Of a stretch of DNA of 64,000 nt, positions 26,926 through 37,634 are shown one piece after another. Within the stretch, counting starts at the first letter, position 1, and every line of letters starts with the position of its first letter. Under the pieces are notes generated by a model. That model saw only the letters and a list, made by a program, of their open reading frames with translations. It did no database searches and had not been told where the DNA came from. The stretch spans positions 513,751 through 577,750 of the forward strand of contig NZ_LMPF01000001.1 of NCBI RefSeq assembly GCF_001424345.1. Reading direction: 5' to 3'. Position numbers and translations under genes: made by a program. This stretch comes from Burkholderia sp. Leaf177 (GTDB lineage: Bacteria; Pseudomonadota; Gammaproteobacteria; Burkholderiales; Burkholderiaceae).

Positions 26926-29757
26926 ATGAACCGCCCAAACCCAGACGAGCTGCTGGACAAGCTGCAAAGAGAAGAAGAAAAGCGTCATCGCGGACGGCTG
27001 AAGATTTTCTTTGGCGCGTCGGCAGGCGTTGGGAAGACCTATGCCATGCTGCTCGCCGCAAAGCGGCGCAAGGAGCAGGGCGACGACGTTGTCATCGGCA
27101 TCGTAGAAACGCATGGCCGCGCCGATACCGCTGCGTTGACCGAAGACATTGAACAATTGCCGCTCGCGCAGATTGCGTACAGAGGTCACGCGTTGCGAGA
27201 CTTCGATCTCGACGCCGCCTTGCTGCGTCGTCCGCAACTCCTTCTGGTCGATGAACTCGCGCATTCCAACGTTCCCGGCGCCCGCCATCTGAAACGCTGG
27301 CAGGACGTGCATGAGCTGCTGGGCGCGGGTATCGATGTCTACACAACGGTGAACGTTCAGCATCTGGAGAGCTTGAATGACATCGTGGGGCAGATCACTC
27401 AAATTCGCGTGTTCGAGACGGTGCCCGACCGCGTGCTGGACCAAGCCGACGAAGTAACGCTCGTCGACCTGCCGCCCGAAGAACTGCTGGAGCGGTTGCG
27501 CGACGGCAAGGTTTATATGCCGCAGCAGGCGGAGCACGCTGTACGCAATTTCTTTCGCAAGGGCAACCTGATTGCGCTGCGGGAACTGGCGCTGCGGCGC
27601 ACGGCAGATCGCGTCGATGCCCAGATGCGTGAGTATCGGGCTGACCGTTCCATCGAGCGAATCTGGCAAGCGCGTGATCGGCTGGTGGTCTGCATAGGGC
27701 CGGGACCCGAAGCGCCCACGCTCGTTCGCGCGGCGGCGCGGCTTGCTGCAAGTCTGCGTTCGGACTGGATCGCGGTGTACGTCGAAACGCCACGCCTGCA
27801 AAAACTGTCCGATGCCCGTCGCGAGCGCACGCTGAGCGCGCTCAAGCTGGCAGCCGAACTTGGCGCGGAGACGGTCACGCTGGCCGGCGCGGATGCCGTT
27901 GCCACGTTGATTGGGTATGCGCAGGCTCGCAATGCATCGAAGCTCGTTGCTGGAGCATCAGCGCGGCACGGTCTTGATCGATGGGTAAAGCGGCCGTTCG
28001 GCGAACGGCTGGCCGAACGCGCCGGAGACCTGGACCTCACGCTGATTCGCGCGCGCGAAGGCGAGAAAGGCTCGGCTCATGCGGCGGCCGAAGAAAGTGG
28101 TGGACCCGACTGGCGCGACGCGCTGAGTAGTGCGCGCGAGCAACGCTCGGCGCCGCGCGGTTATGTGTACGCGGTGGCCATCTGCGCGGTCATTACCGTG
28201 CTTGCCAGCCAGATTCGCGACCGCTTCGATCTCGTTAATCTCGTGATGTTGTATCTGGTCGGTGTGATCTACACGGCAGCACGGATCGGGCGTGGTCCGG
28301 GCGTGCTTCTGTCGTTTCTGAGCGTGGCTGCTTTCGACTTTTTCTTCGTGCCGCCGCGCATGTCGTTGTCCGTAACCGACACACAATACTTGCTGACCTT
28401 CACCGGCATGTTGCTGACTTCGCTTGTCATCAGTCACCTGACGTCGAGTCTGCGGCGCGAGGCGCGGGTTGCATCGAAACGCGAACGCCGTACGGGCGCC
28501 ATGTATGCCATGGCTGGCGAACTCGGCGCGGCGCTCGCGACCGAGCAGATCGTGGGTATCGGCATGCGGCATGTGAGTGAAGTGTTTCGCGCCAAGGTCG
28601 CGATCCTGCTGCCCGATTCCACCGATAAAGTTCGCCAGAAACTCGACCCGTCGGAACCGTCGGCCGAGGCCTGGTTGCTGAAGGAAAGCGTGCTCGATCT
28701 CGATGTCGGCCAATGGGTCTATGACCAGCAGAAGCCAGCCGGCCGGGGAACGGACACGCTGCCCGCCGCCGCTGCGCTTTATTTGCCGTTGAAGGCGCCA
28801 ATGCGCACGCGCGGCGTGCTTGCAGTGACCACACGCAATGCCAGTGAACTCGATGTGCCCGAGCAAAAACGAATGCTCGATGCATTCGCCGCGCAGATCG
28901 CGCTCGCGCTGGAACGTGTGCATTACGTGGATATCGCGCGGGATGCGCTCGTCAGCATGGAGTCGGAGCGCCTGCGCAATTCGCTGCTGTCCGCGATCTC
29001 GCATGATCTGCGCACACCGCTTACGACTATCGTCGGCTTTGCGTCCATGCTGGCCGAAGCCCATGGCGACGCGCGTTCACCGGCAAATGCCGAGTTGATA
29101 TCGGCTATTCACGACGAATCGCTGCGCATGACGAGCATCGTCACGAATCTGCTCGATATGGCGAGGTTGCAGGCTGGCGGCTTGCGCCTGAACCTGCAAT
29201 GGTCGCTGCTCGAAGAAACGGTCGGGGCTGCGCTTCGTGCATGCCGGCGCGTGCTGGACGGCCGTCCGGTCGAAGTCCGGTTGCCCGCCGATCTGCCATT
29301 CCTTCAACTCGATGCCGTGCTGATGGAGCGACTCTTCTCGAACTTGCTGGAAAACGCCGCGAAATATACGCCGCCGGGTTCGAAGCTCGTGATCGGCGCC
29401 GAGACCATTAGCGCGGGCGGCGAACCATTCGTACGCGTATATATCGACGATAACGGTCCCGGTCTGCCGGCGAACATGGAAGACCGCGTGTTCGAGAAGT
29501 TCACGCGTGGAGAGAAAGAGTCGGCGAAGCCGGGTATCGGCCTCGGGCTCTCGATTTGCCGCGCGATCGTGGAGGCGCACGGCGGTACGATCGGCGCGAA
29601 TAACCGCCTGAACGCGGCCGCCCCGGATGCGAAAATAGAAGGCGCGCGCTTCTGGTTCACGCTGCCCGTCGAGCCACCGCCGCCTGTCCCGTCTTTTTCC
29701 GATGAAGCCGAACAGGACTTCGCCGATTTCCCTCCGTCCGACCCGAAAAGCTCATGA
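26926..29757 (+). CDS. kdpD: Sensor histidine kinase KdpD
   Basis: The 943-residue protein has the full KdpD architecture: N-terminal KdpD domain with Walker A GASAGVGKT (~30-38) and VDELAHSNVPG, a universal-stress-like domain (~250-370), four membrane helices (~405-510), a GAF-like region, then the kinase core with phosphorylated His693 in SAISHDLRTPL, N-box NLLENAAKYTPPG and the G-boxes. KdpD senses K+ limitation and osmotic stress and phosphorylates KdpE. The ATG at 26926 has only a weak ribosome-binding site. No kdpFABC genes precede it: the upstream neighbour is a quinone reductase gene. Confidence 0.95.
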   Translation: MNRPNPDELLDKLQREEEKRHRGRLKIFFGASAGVGKTYAMLLAAKRRKEQGDDVVIGIVETHGRADTAALTEDIEQLPLAQIAYRGHALRDFDLDAALLRRPQLLLVDELAHSNVPGARHLKRWQDVHELLGAGIDVYTTVNVQHLESLNDIVGQITQIRVFETVPDRVLDQADEVTLVDLPPEELLERLRDGKVYMPQQAEHAVRNFFRKGNLIALRELALRRTADRVDAQMREYRADRSIERIWQARDRLVVCIGPGPEAPTLVRAAARLAASLRSDWIAVYVETPRLQKLSDARRERTLSALKLAAELGAETVTLAGADAVATLIGYAQARNASKLVAGASARHGLDRWVKRPFGERLAERAGDLDLTLIRAREGEKGSAHAAAEESGGPDWRDALSSAREQRSAPRGYVYAVAICAVITVLASQIRDRFDLVNLVMLYLVGVIYTAARIGRGPGVLLSFLSVAAFDFFFVPPRMSLSVTDTQYLLTFTGMLLTSLVISHLTSSLRREARVASKRERRTGAMYAMAGELGAALATEQIVGIGMRHVSEVFRAKVAILLPDSTDKVRQKLDPSEPSAEAWLLKESVLDLDVGQWVYDQQKPAGRGTDTLPAAAALYLPLKAPMRTRGVLAVTTRNASELDVPEQKRMLDAFAAQIALALERVHYVDIARDALVSMESERLRNSLLSAISHDLRTPLTTIVGFASMLAEAHGDARSPANAELISAIHDESLRMTSIVTNLLDMARLQAGGLRLNLQWSLLEETVGAALRACRRVLDGRPVEVRLPADLPFLQLDAVLMERLFSNLLENAAKYTPPGSKLVIGAETISAGGEPFVRVYIDDNGPGLPANMEDRVFEKFTRGEKESAKPGIGLGLSICRAIVEAHGGTIGANNRLNAAAPDAKIEGARFWFTLPVEPPPPVPSFSDEAEQDFADFPPSDPKSS

Positions 29758-30452
29758 GCGAACCTACATTGACTGTCGTGCTGATCGAGGACGAAAAGCA
29801 GATTCGCCGCTTTGTGCGTGCGTCGCTCGAGGCTGAAGGCATCGTTGTGCATGAAGCCGAAACGGGCAAGCAAGGGCTGGTTGAAGCGGCTACGCGCAAA
29901 CCTGATCTGCTGATCGTGGATCTCGGTTTGCCGGATACGGATGGACTCGACGTAATACGCGAGCTGAGAAGCTGGACTGAATTGCCGGTGATCGTTTTGT
30001 CGGCGCGCACGCAAGAGGAAGAGAAGGTTGCGGCGCTCGATGCGGGCGCCGACGATTACCTGACCAAACCCTTCGGTGTATCGGAATTGATGGCGCGGAT
30101 TCGCGCGCATTTGCGCCGGCGGAATCAGGCGGCATCGAGTGAGTCGCCGTTGGTGAAATTCGGTGAAGTTTCCATCGATCTCGGCCTGCGTCAGGTCACG
30201 CGAGCGGGCGCGCCCGTGCATCTGACGCCGATCGAATACCGGCTGCTTTCAACGCTCGTGCGGCACGCTGGCCGGGTGCTGACGCATCGACAGTTATTGC
30301 GCGAAGTGTGGGGGCCTTCTCACGTGGAAAGCCACCACTATCTGCGCATCTACATGGCGCATCTGCGGCAAAAACTCGAACGCGACGCAGCTCAGCCGGA
30401 ACACATCGTGACCGAGACGGGCGTGGGTTATCGGCTGGTCGGCGCGGTTTGA
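29754..30452 (+). CDS. kdpE: Response regulator KdpE (OmpR family)
   Basis: The 232-residue protein has a receiver domain with acidic pocket IEDEKQIRR, phosphoacceptor Asp56 in LLIVDLGLPD and Lys in YLTKPF, then a winged-helix OmpR/PhoB output domain (LTPIEYRLLSTLVRHAGRVLTH and HYLRIYMAHLRQKLE). KdpE activates the kdpFABC potassium pump operon. Its ATG overlaps the kdpD stop (ATGA at 29754-29757). The last 25 bases overlap the convergent NAD(P)-binding protein gene. Confidence 0.95.
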   Translation: MSEPTLTVVLIEDEKQIRRFVRASLEAEGIVVHEAETGKQGLVEAATRKPDLLIVDLGLPDTDGLDVIRELRSWTELPVIVLSARTQEEEKVAALDAGADDYLTKPFGVSELMARIRAHLRRRNQAASSESPLVKFGEVSIDLGLRQVTRAGAPVHLTPIEYRLLSTLVRHAGRVLTHRQLLREVWGPSHVESHHYLRIYMAHLRQKLERDAAQPEHIVTETGVGYRLVGAV

Positions 30453-31084
30453 ACGATGTCGAGCGCGGCATTAATTGGCGTGTCGCCGCCGACAAACCCG
30501 ATTACCTCGTCACGCACGTCGCGGGTAATGCACGCTACCGCAACGCGCGCCACGTCGTCTCGTGAAACTGGCAAGGTGCTTGCGTCGCGATCGGTCGCGA
30601 GGCCGATCGTGCCGCGGCCGGTTTCATCGGACAGCGCACCGGGTCGCAAGATCACATACGGAACGCCGCTTGCCTGAACGTAATCGTCGGCTTCGCGTTT
30701 CATCTTCGAGTAGTGCTTGAGCTGGAGCGTGCTGGATTCCGGCCAGTACGCCGAGATCGCGCTGATGACCACAAGCTGTTGCGTGCGGCGGCGTTTGGCG
30801 TAATCGGCCGTGCGCTGAACGGCGTCGCGATCGATCGCGCGCTCTTCGTTCACGCCCTCGCTCTCCGCCGATCCCGCAGCGTAGATCACGTGCGTGATGT
30901 CGTCGAACGCGTGGGAAAAATCGTGTGTCAGGTCGCCCAGGACGATCTGCGCGCCAAGCGCCGCGAACTCACCGCGTTGTGCCGATTTGCGCAGCAATAC
31001 CTTGAAGGGAAGGGAGGCGGCGCGCAGTTGCCGGGCAACGTGACGGCCGGTACGGCCACTCGCGCCGATAAGCAGGACTTTCAT
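30428..31084 (-). CDS. NAD(P)-binding protein, atypical SDR (NmrA/SDR_a5-like)
   Basis: The 218-residue protein starts with the dinucleotide-binding motif MKVLLIGASGRTGRHVARQL and continues with QIVLGDL, VIYAAGS and RPGAL, typical of atypical SDRs that bind NAD(P) and act as reductases, epimerases or redox sensors. A YxxxK-like YSKMK at about 125-129 is present. The substrate is unknown. It converges on kdpE with a 25-bp overlap and lies downstream of mdtC in the same direction (84-base gap), so it might be the last gene of that transcript. Confidence 0.82.
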   Translation of the reverse strand: MKVLLIGASGRTGRHVARQLRAASLPFKVLLRKSAQRGEFAALGAQIVLGDLTHDFSHAFDDITHVIYAAGSAESEGVNEERAIDRDAVQRTADYAKRRRTQQLVVISAISAYWPESSTLQLKHYSKMKREADDYVQASGVPYVILRPGALSDETGRGTIGLATDRDASTLPVSRDDVARVAVACITRDVRDEVIGFVGGDTPINAALDIVQTAPTSR

Positions 31085-31168
31085 CGCTGAAACGCTCCTT
31101 CTATGGTGGACAGAAGGAAACGTTAAGCCATTTCCGCAAAATCTGCTGGCGGCGTCGTGTTACTTCGT

Positions 31169-34100
31169 TTACTCCGTCACGCTCGCCGGTCTTTGCGGGT
31201 CGCGGCGAGCGCGGCGGTTTTCCGACCAGATCCGCACGCGGTCCATATAAAGGTACACAACCGGCGTGGTGTAAAGCGTCAGCAACTGGCTCACGATCAA
31301 CCCGCCCACAATTGCAATCCCGAGCGGCGCGCGCATCTCGGATCCTTCGCCAGTTCCGAACGCAAGCGGCAACGCGCCGAGCAACGCGGCGGCGGTCGTC
31401 ATCATGATCGGCCGGAAGCGCAGCAAGCAGGCTTCCTCGATTGCCGCGCGCGAAGTCGAAGCCCCGTGCCGCTGCGCCTGAATCGCGAAATCGACCATCA
31501 TGATGGCGTTTTTCTTCACAATCCCGATCAGCAGAATCACGCCAATCAACGCAATGATGCTGAATTCAGTGCGAAATAACAGCAGCGCAAGCAATGCGCC
31601 GATACCCGCCGAAGGCAGCGTGGAAAGAATGGTGATCGGGTGAATATAGCTTTCGTACAAGATCCCCAACACGATATAAACCGCCGCGAGCGCCGCCAGG
31701 ATCAGGATAGGCTGGTCCTTGGTCGAATCCTGGAACTGCTGCGCCGTGCCTGCAAAACTGCCGCGAACCGTGGCCGGCACGCCGATGGTCGCCATCGTCT
31801 CGTAAATGGCGGCGGTGGCGTCGGAAAGCGACTTGCCGGGGGGCAGGTTGAACGAAATCGTCGATGCCACGAACTGGCTCTGGTGATTCACCGAAAGCGG
31901 CGTGTTGCCCGGCCCGAACTTGGCGATGGACGAGAGCGGGATCATGGTTTCCTTCGACGTCGACACGGCCGCGCCCGAAGACGAACTCGATTTGCCGCTT
32001 GCCGCAATCGCGTTGGTTGCACTGTTGCGAATGGATGCAAGCGCGAGCGCGCTGTTGACGCTCGTCGAGGCATCGGCGGCGGTTGTCACGCTGGTCGCGG
32101 CGGAAGACGACGTGGTGGTCGTCGCGTTCGTCGATGCCGCGCCGTTCGCCGATCCGCCCGACGTGCTGATGTAGATCTGCCTGAGCATTTCCGGGTCTTG
32201 CCAGTACTTCGGCGCGAGTTCCATCACCACGTGATACTGGCTCAGCTCGTTATAAATGGTCGATACCTGTCGCTGGCCGAAGGCATCGTAAAGCGTGTTG
32301 TCGATCTGCGCCGGTTTGATGCCATAACGCGCGGCGGTCGCGCGGTCGAACGTGACGAACGATTCCAGACCGCCTTGCTGCTGGTCCGAGTTGACGTCGG
32401 CGAGTTCGGGGCGGGCGAGCAGGGCATCGGTGAGTTTCGGGCCCCACTTGTAAAGGTCCGCGGTGGAATCCGCGAGCAACGTGAATTGGTATTGCGCGTT
32501 CGATTGCCGGCCACCCGAGCGGATGTCCTGAACGGCTTGCAGGAAAGTGCGTGCGCCCGCCACGTTCGATAACGCCGGCCGCAGGCGCTGGATCACGGCA
32601 TCGGCGGAAACCTTGCGCTCTTTCTTGGGTTTCAGCGAGATGAACATGAAACCCGAATTCGTCTGCCGGCCGCCGGTGAAACCCGCGACGCTTTCCACGG
32701 CGGGATCGGCTTGCACGATTTTCATCATGTCCGAAAACTTGCCCTTCATGGCCTGGAAGGACGTGCTCTGGTCAGCCTGGATTCCGCCGACGATCCGCCC
32801 GGTATCCTGCTGCGGAAAAAATCCCTTCGGCACGATGATGTACAAATAAACGTTCAACCCGACCGTCGCGATCAGCACCAGCAAGACGATTCTCGGATGC
32901 GCGAGCGCCACGCCGAGCGTGCGGCCATAACCGCGTTGCATGGTATCGAACTGACGTTCGAGCCAGCGCGAAAAACGGCCGGGCGGTTTCTGGTTGTGCG
33001 GTTCCTGCAAGAGCCGCGCGCACATCATGGGCGTGACCGTCAGCGACACAACCAGCGAAACAGCGATTGCGAGCGACAGCGTCAGCGCGAATTCCCGGAA
33101 CAGCCGCCCGACAATGCCGCCCATCAGCAGGATTGGCAGGAACACGGCGACAAGCGAGATGCTCATCGAAAGCACCGTGAAGCCCACTTCCTGCGCGCCA
33201 AGAATGGCGGCTTTCATGCGCGGCACGCCGTTTTCTATATGCCGCGAAATGTTTTCGAGCACCACGATGGCGTCATCGACCACGAAGCCGGTCGCGATGG
33301 TCAACGCCATCAGCGAGAGGTTGTCGAGCGAGAACCCGAGCAAATACATGGCCGCGAACGTGCCGATGATCGATATGGGCACGGCCACGCTCGGAATCAG
33401 CGTCGCGCGCCAGTTCCGCAGAAACAGGAAGACGACCATCACGACCAGCGCCACTGCAATGATCAGCGTGGCTTCCGTGTCGTGCAGCGAGGAGCGGATC
33501 GTGATCGAGCGGTCGGCGGTCGGCGTGATCTCGATGTCGGCGGGAAGCGCAGCCTGCAGTTGCGGGACCATGGCTTTCACGCGGTCGATGGTATCGATAA
33601 TGTTCGCGCCCGGTTGCCGGTACAGGATCACGAGCACCGCGCGCTTGCCGTTGATCAAGCCGAGATTGCGCAGGTCTTCGACCGAATCGACCACTTCGCC
33701 TACATCGCTCAGATGCACGGCCGCGCCGTTTCGATAAGCCACCACGAGGTCGCGGTACTGCGCCGCTTTCGTGGCCTGGTCGTTGGTGTAGAGCTGGAAG
33801 TGCGTGCCGTTGAACTCGATTGCGCCCTTCGGACTGTTCGCATTCGCCGATGCCAGCGCAGCGCGCACGTCTTCCAGGCCAATGCCGTAGTGAAACAGCG
33901 CGCCCGGTTCGAGTTCCACGCGCACGGCTGGATTCGCTGAGCCGCTGACATCGACTTCGCCGACGCCGGGTACCGTCGACAATGTTTGTTGCAACACCGT
34001 CGCCGCGGAATCGTAGAGCGAACCGGCCGTGCGGGTGGGCGAGGACAGCGCAAGAATCAGGATAGGCGCGTCGGCCGGATTGACCTTGTGATACGTCGGA

Positions 34101-34477
34101 TTGCTTCTGAGCGACGTGGGCAAGTCGGCGCGCGCCGCATTGATGGCGGCCTGCACGTCGCGGGCGGCGCCATCGATGTCACGGTTCAGGCCGAATTGCA
34201 ACGTGATCCGCGCGGAGCCGACCGAGCTTTGCGACGTCATTTCGGTGACATCCGCGATCGAACCAAGGTGGCGTTCCAGCGGACTTGCCACGCTGGTCGC
34301 CACCGTCTCCGGACTCGCGCCCGGCAAGCTCGCCTGCACCGAGATGGTCGGGAAATCGACTTGCGGCAAAGGCGCGACCGGCAACTTCGTGAACGCGAAC
34401 AAACCTGCCAGCGCAATGCCGATCGCCAGCAGCGTAGTGGCGACCGGGCGCGCGATGAACGGTTGCGACAGGTTCAT
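31169..34477 (-). CDS. mdtC: RND efflux permease MdtC-like, with Ser/Thr/Ala-rich insertion
   Basis: The 1102-residue HAE1 permease opens [29 protein letters not shown] and shows the proton-relay motif [17 protein letters not shown]. In E. coli MdtB and MdtC form a heterotrimer with MdtA for bile salt, novobiocin and flavonoid efflux. The protein is some 70 residues longer than usual because of a low-complexity segment at about residues 770-840 ([25 protein letters not shown]), between the strand IYIS and [11 protein letters not shown] of the second periplasmic domain, where MdtB here has only a short turn. It starts 4 bases after the mdtB stop codon. Confidence 0.92.
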   Translation of the reverse strand: MNLSQPFIARPVATTLLAIGIALAGLFAFTKLPVAPLPQVDFPTISVQASLPGASPETVATSVASPLERHLGSIADVTEMTSQSSVGSARITLQFGLNRDIDGAARDVQAAINAARADLPTSLRSNPTYHKVNPADAPILILALSSPTRTAGSLYDSAATVLQQTLSTVPGVGEVDVSGSANPAVRVELEPGALFHYGIGLEDVRAALASANANSPKGAIEFNGTHFQLYTNDQATKAAQYRDLVVAYRNGAAVHLSDVGEVVDSVEDLRNLGLINGKRAVLVILYRQPGANIIDTIDRVKAMVPQLQAALPADIEITPTADRSITIRSSLHDTEATLIIAVALVVMVVFLFLRNWRATLIPSVAVPISIIGTFAAMYLLGFSLDNLSLMALTIATGFVVDDAIVVLENISRHIENGVPRMKAAILGAQEVGFTVLSMSISLVAVFLPILLMGGIVGRLFREFALTLSLAIAVSLVVSLTVTPMMCARLLQEPHNQKPPGRFSRWLERQFDTMQRGYGRTLGVALAHPRIVLLVLIATVGLNVYLYIIVPKGFFPQQDTGRIVGGIQADQSTSFQAMKGKFSDMMKIVQADPAVESVAGFTGGRQTNSGFMFISLKPKKERKVSADAVIQRLRPALSNVAGARTFLQAVQDIRSGGRQSNAQYQFTLLADSTADLYKWGPKLTDALLARPELADVNSDQQQGGLESFVTFDRATAARYGIKPAQIDNTLYDAFGQRQVSTIYNELSQYHVVMELAPKYWQDPEMLRQIYISTSGGSANGAASTNATTTTSSSAATSVTTAADASTSVNSALALASIRNSATNAIAASGKSSSSSGAAVSTSKETMIPLSSIAKFGPGNTPLSVNHQSQFVASTISFNLPPGKSLSDATAAIYETMATIGVPATVRGSFAGTAQQFQDSTKDQPILILAALAAVYIVLGILYESYIHPITILSTLPSAGIGALLALLLFRTEFSIIALIGVILLIGIVKKNAIMMVDFAIQAQRHGASTSRAAIEEACLLRFRPIMMTTAAALLGALPLAFGTGEGSEMRAPLGIAIVGGLIVSQLLTLYTTPVVYLYMDRVRIWSENRRARRDPQRPASVTE

Positions 34478-34481
34478 GCGC

Positions 34482-37400
34482 TTACTCCACTTCCGCCGCG
34501 GGGCGGGGCGGCGCGTTCCGGTTGAAACGCGCGCGCACGCGTCGGCCGAGCGAGTCGAAGCCGAGATAGATCACCGGCGTGGTGAAGAGCGTGAGCGCCT
34601 GCGACACGATCAAACCGCCGACAATCGCGATCCCCAAAGGTCTTCTTAGCTCCGACCCCGCGCCCCAGCCGAGCATCAGCGGCAACGCGCCGAGAAGCGC
34701 GGCCATGGTCGTCATCAAGATGGGCCGGAAGCGCAGCAAACACGCCTGATAAATGGCGTCGCGCGGCGTCTTGCCTTGCTCGCGCTCGGCCTCCAGCGCG
34801 AAGTCGATCATCATGATGGCGTTCTTCTTCACAATCCCGATCAGCAACACAATGCCGATGATCCCGATGATGTCGAGATCGTGCCCGGTGATCATCAGCG
34901 AAAGCAGCGCGCCGACACCGGCGGAAGGCAGCGTGGAAAGAATCGTGATCGGATGGATGAAGCTCTCGTACAGCACGCCCAGCACGATATACATGGTGAC
35001 GATCGCGGCGAGGATCAGGAACAGCTCGTTGGAAAGCGACGCCTGGAATGCGAGCGCAGCGCCCTGGAAGCGGATCTGGAACGACGCCGGCAGATTGATG
35101 TCCTGCTTCGCCTGATCGATGGCCTTCACCGCCGCGCCGAGTGACGCGCCCGGCGCGAGGTTGAACGACACCGTGGTCGCCGGGAACTGACCGAGGTGCG
35201 TGACGAGAAGCGGCGCAGCGCGTTCATGGAACGTCGCGATCGCAGACAGCGGCACTTGCCCGTTCGACGCCGTTGATGACGGCAGGTAAATGCCGCTCAG
35301 GATTTCGCTGTAGTGCGCGTCGGTCGGCTCGTTTTCCAGGATCACGCGGTACTGGTTCGACTGCGTGAAGATGGTCGAGATGATGCGCTGGCCGAAGGCA
35401 TCGTAAAGGGCGTTGTCGACGGTTGCCGGCGTGATGCCGAAACGCGCCGCCGTCGCGCGGTCGATTTCCACGTACACCGATTGCCCGTTCTGCTGCAGGT
35501 CGGTGGCGACATCGGCGAGTTCCGGCGATTGCTGCAAACGCGCGGTGAGCTTCGGCACCCATTCGGCGAACTCGGCCGAGTTGGGATCGGTCAGCATGAA
35601 CTGATATTGCGTCGGGCTGACGGTGGAATCGATGGTCAGATCCTGCACCGGCTGCATGTAAAGCCGAATGCCGGGAATGTTCGCGACGTCCTGCTGCAGG
35701 TTGCGGATCACGTCGCTCGACGTGCTGCTGCGGTCGTCGCGCGGTTTCAGGTTGATCAGCATCCGGCCGCTGTTCAGCGTGATGTTGGTCCCGTCCACGC
35801 CGATGAACGACGTCAGGCTTTCGACGTCCGGATTCTTGAGGATCTGCGCGGCGAGCGCTTGTTGCTGCTGAGCCACTGCCTGGTACGAAGCCGCTTGCGG
35901 CGCTTGCGTGATCGCCTGTATCACGCCCGTGTCCTGGATCGGGAAAAATCCCTTCGGAATCCATATGTAGAGGAGGGCGGTGAACACTAGCGTAAGCAAC
36001 GCGACAACCAGCGTGGAACGCTGCCGGTCGAGCACCCACGTCAACGCAACGGCGTAACGCCCGATCACGTAATCGATGAATTGATGCGCCCGTGCCGAGA
36101 AACGGTGCGTCTCGGTTGGCGGCGTATGGCGCAGCAGCTTTGCGCACAACATGGGCACGAGCGTGAGCGACACAATTGCCGAAATCACGATGGTCACCGC
36201 CAGCGTGATCGCGAACTCGTGGAACAAACGGCCGACGACATCGCCCATGAAAAGCAAAGGGATCAGCACGGCGATCAGGGAAACCGTCAGCGAGATGATC
36301 GTGAAGCCGATCTGCTTCGAGCCTTTCAGCGCGGCTTCGAGCGGCGCTTCGCCTTCTTCCACGTACCGCGCAATGTTCTCGATCATGACGATGGCGTCAT
36401 CGACCACGAAGCCGGTCGCGATGGTCAACGCCATCAGCGAGAGGTTGTCGAGCGAGAAACCGCACAGGTACATGACGGCGAGCGTGCCGATCAACGAGAC
36501 CGGCACGGACAAGCTTGGAATCAGCGTGGCCCAGACGTTCGCGAGAAACAGATAGATCACGAGCACGACCAGCACCACGGAAAGCGCGAGTTCGAACTGA
36601 ACGTCGCGCACGGACGCGCGAATGGTCGTGGTGCGATCCGTGACGATGCGTACATCGAGCGCGGCAGGCAGCGCCGCCTGCAATTGCGGCAAGATCTTCT
36701 TGATCCCGTCGACGACGGCAATCACGTTCGCGCCCGGCTGGCGCTGCACGTTCAGGATGATGGCGGGCGTGTTGTCCACCCACGCGCCGAGCTTGGTGTT
36801 TTCCGGACCCGAGACCACGGTCGCGACGTCCGTCAACATCACGGGCCGGCCGTTCCTGTACGCGATGACCGCGCTTTGGTACGCGTTGGCATCGGTCAAT
36901 TGGTCATTCGCGTTGATCGTGTAGGCGCGCGAAGGGCCGTCGAAATTACCCTTCGGCGTGTTGACGTTCAGGTTCGAAATGGTCGTGCGCAAGTCATCGA
37001 TATTTAATCCGTACGACGCCAGCGCGCGCGTATTGGCCTGGATTCGCACGGCCGGCCGATTGCCGCCGCTGACCGACACGAGGCCCACGCCTGCGACTTG
37101 CGAAATCTTTTGCGCAAGACGCGTGTCGGCAAGATCCTGGACCTGCGTAAGCGGCAAGGTCTTCGAGCTGATCGCGAGCGTGATGATCGGGGCGTCGGCG
37201 GGATTCACCTTTGCGTAGATCGGCGGCGCGGGCAGGTCGGAGGGCAGCAGATTGCCCGCGGCATTGATGGCGGCCTGCACTTCCTGCTCGGCAATATCGA
37301 GCGGCAAGTCGAGACTGAACTGCAGCGTAATGACGGACGCGCCCGCCGAACTCTGCGACGACATCTGGTTGAGGCTGGCCATTTGCCCGAACTGCTTTTC

Positions 37401-37601
37401 GAGCGGCGCGGTGACCGACGTGGTCATCACATCCGGCGACGCGCCCGGGTAGAACGTCTGCACCTGGATGGTCGGATAGTCGACGGCCGGCAGCGCCGAG
37501 AGCGGCAGAAAGCGCAGCGCAACGAGGCCGACCAGCATGATTGCCGCCATCAGCAGCGCCGTGCCGACCGGACGCAGAATAAAGGGACGCGATGGATTCA
37601 T
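34482..37601 (-). CDS. mdtB: RND efflux permease MdtB-like
   Basis: The 1039-residue HAE1 permease begins [20 protein letters not shown] and has [13 protein letters not shown], the proton-relay motif [33 protein letters not shown] and a full C-terminal membrane half. It is the partner of the following MdtC-like permease and should form the mixed trimer. It begins 33 bases downstream of the mdtA stop and ends 4 bases before mdtC starts, so mdtA-mdtB-mdtC is one operon. Confidence 0.94.
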   Translation of the reverse strand: MNPSRPFILRPVGTALLMAAIMLVGLVALRFLPLSALPAVDYPTIQVQTFYPGASPDVMTTSVTAPLEKQFGQMASLNQMSSQSSAGASVITLQFSLDLPLDIAEQEVQAAINAAGNLLPSDLPAPPIYAKVNPADAPIITLAISSKTLPLTQVQDLADTRLAQKISQVAGVGLVSVSGGNRPAVRIQANTRALASYGLNIDDLRTTISNLNVNTPKGNFDGPSRAYTINANDQLTDANAYQSAVIAYRNGRPVMLTDVATVVSGPENTKLGAWVDNTPAIILNVQRQPGANVIAVVDGIKKILPQLQAALPAALDVRIVTDRTTTIRASVRDVQFELALSVVLVVLVIYLFLANVWATLIPSLSVPVSLIGTLAVMYLCGFSLDNLSLMALTIATGFVVDDAIVMIENIARYVEEGEAPLEAALKGSKQIGFTIISLTVSLIAVLIPLLFMGDVVGRLFHEFAITLAVTIVISAIVSLTLVPMLCAKLLRHTPPTETHRFSARAHQFIDYVIGRYAVALTWVLDRQRSTLVVALLTLVFTALLYIWIPKGFFPIQDTGVIQAITQAPQAASYQAVAQQQQALAAQILKNPDVESLTSFIGVDGTNITLNSGRMLINLKPRDDRSSTSSDVIRNLQQDVANIPGIRLYMQPVQDLTIDSTVSPTQYQFMLTDPNSAEFAEWVPKLTARLQQSPELADVATDLQQNGQSVYVEIDRATAARFGITPATVDNALYDAFGQRIISTIFTQSNQYRVILENEPTDAHYSEILSGIYLPSSTASNGQVPLSAIATFHERAAPLLVTHLGQFPATTVSFNLAPGASLGAAVKAIDQAKQDINLPASFQIRFQGAALAFQASLSNELFLILAAIVTMYIVLGVLYESFIHPITILSTLPSAGVGALLSLMITGHDLDIIGIIGIVLLIGIVKKNAIMMIDFALEAEREQGKTPRDAIYQACLLRFRPILMTTMAALLGALPLMLGWGAGSELRRPLGIAIVGGLIVSQALTLFTTPVIYLGFDSLGRRVRARFNRNAPPRPAAEVE

Positions 37602-37634
37602 GCGGTTTCGGTGCGGTTAGGGAGCATCAATGCG

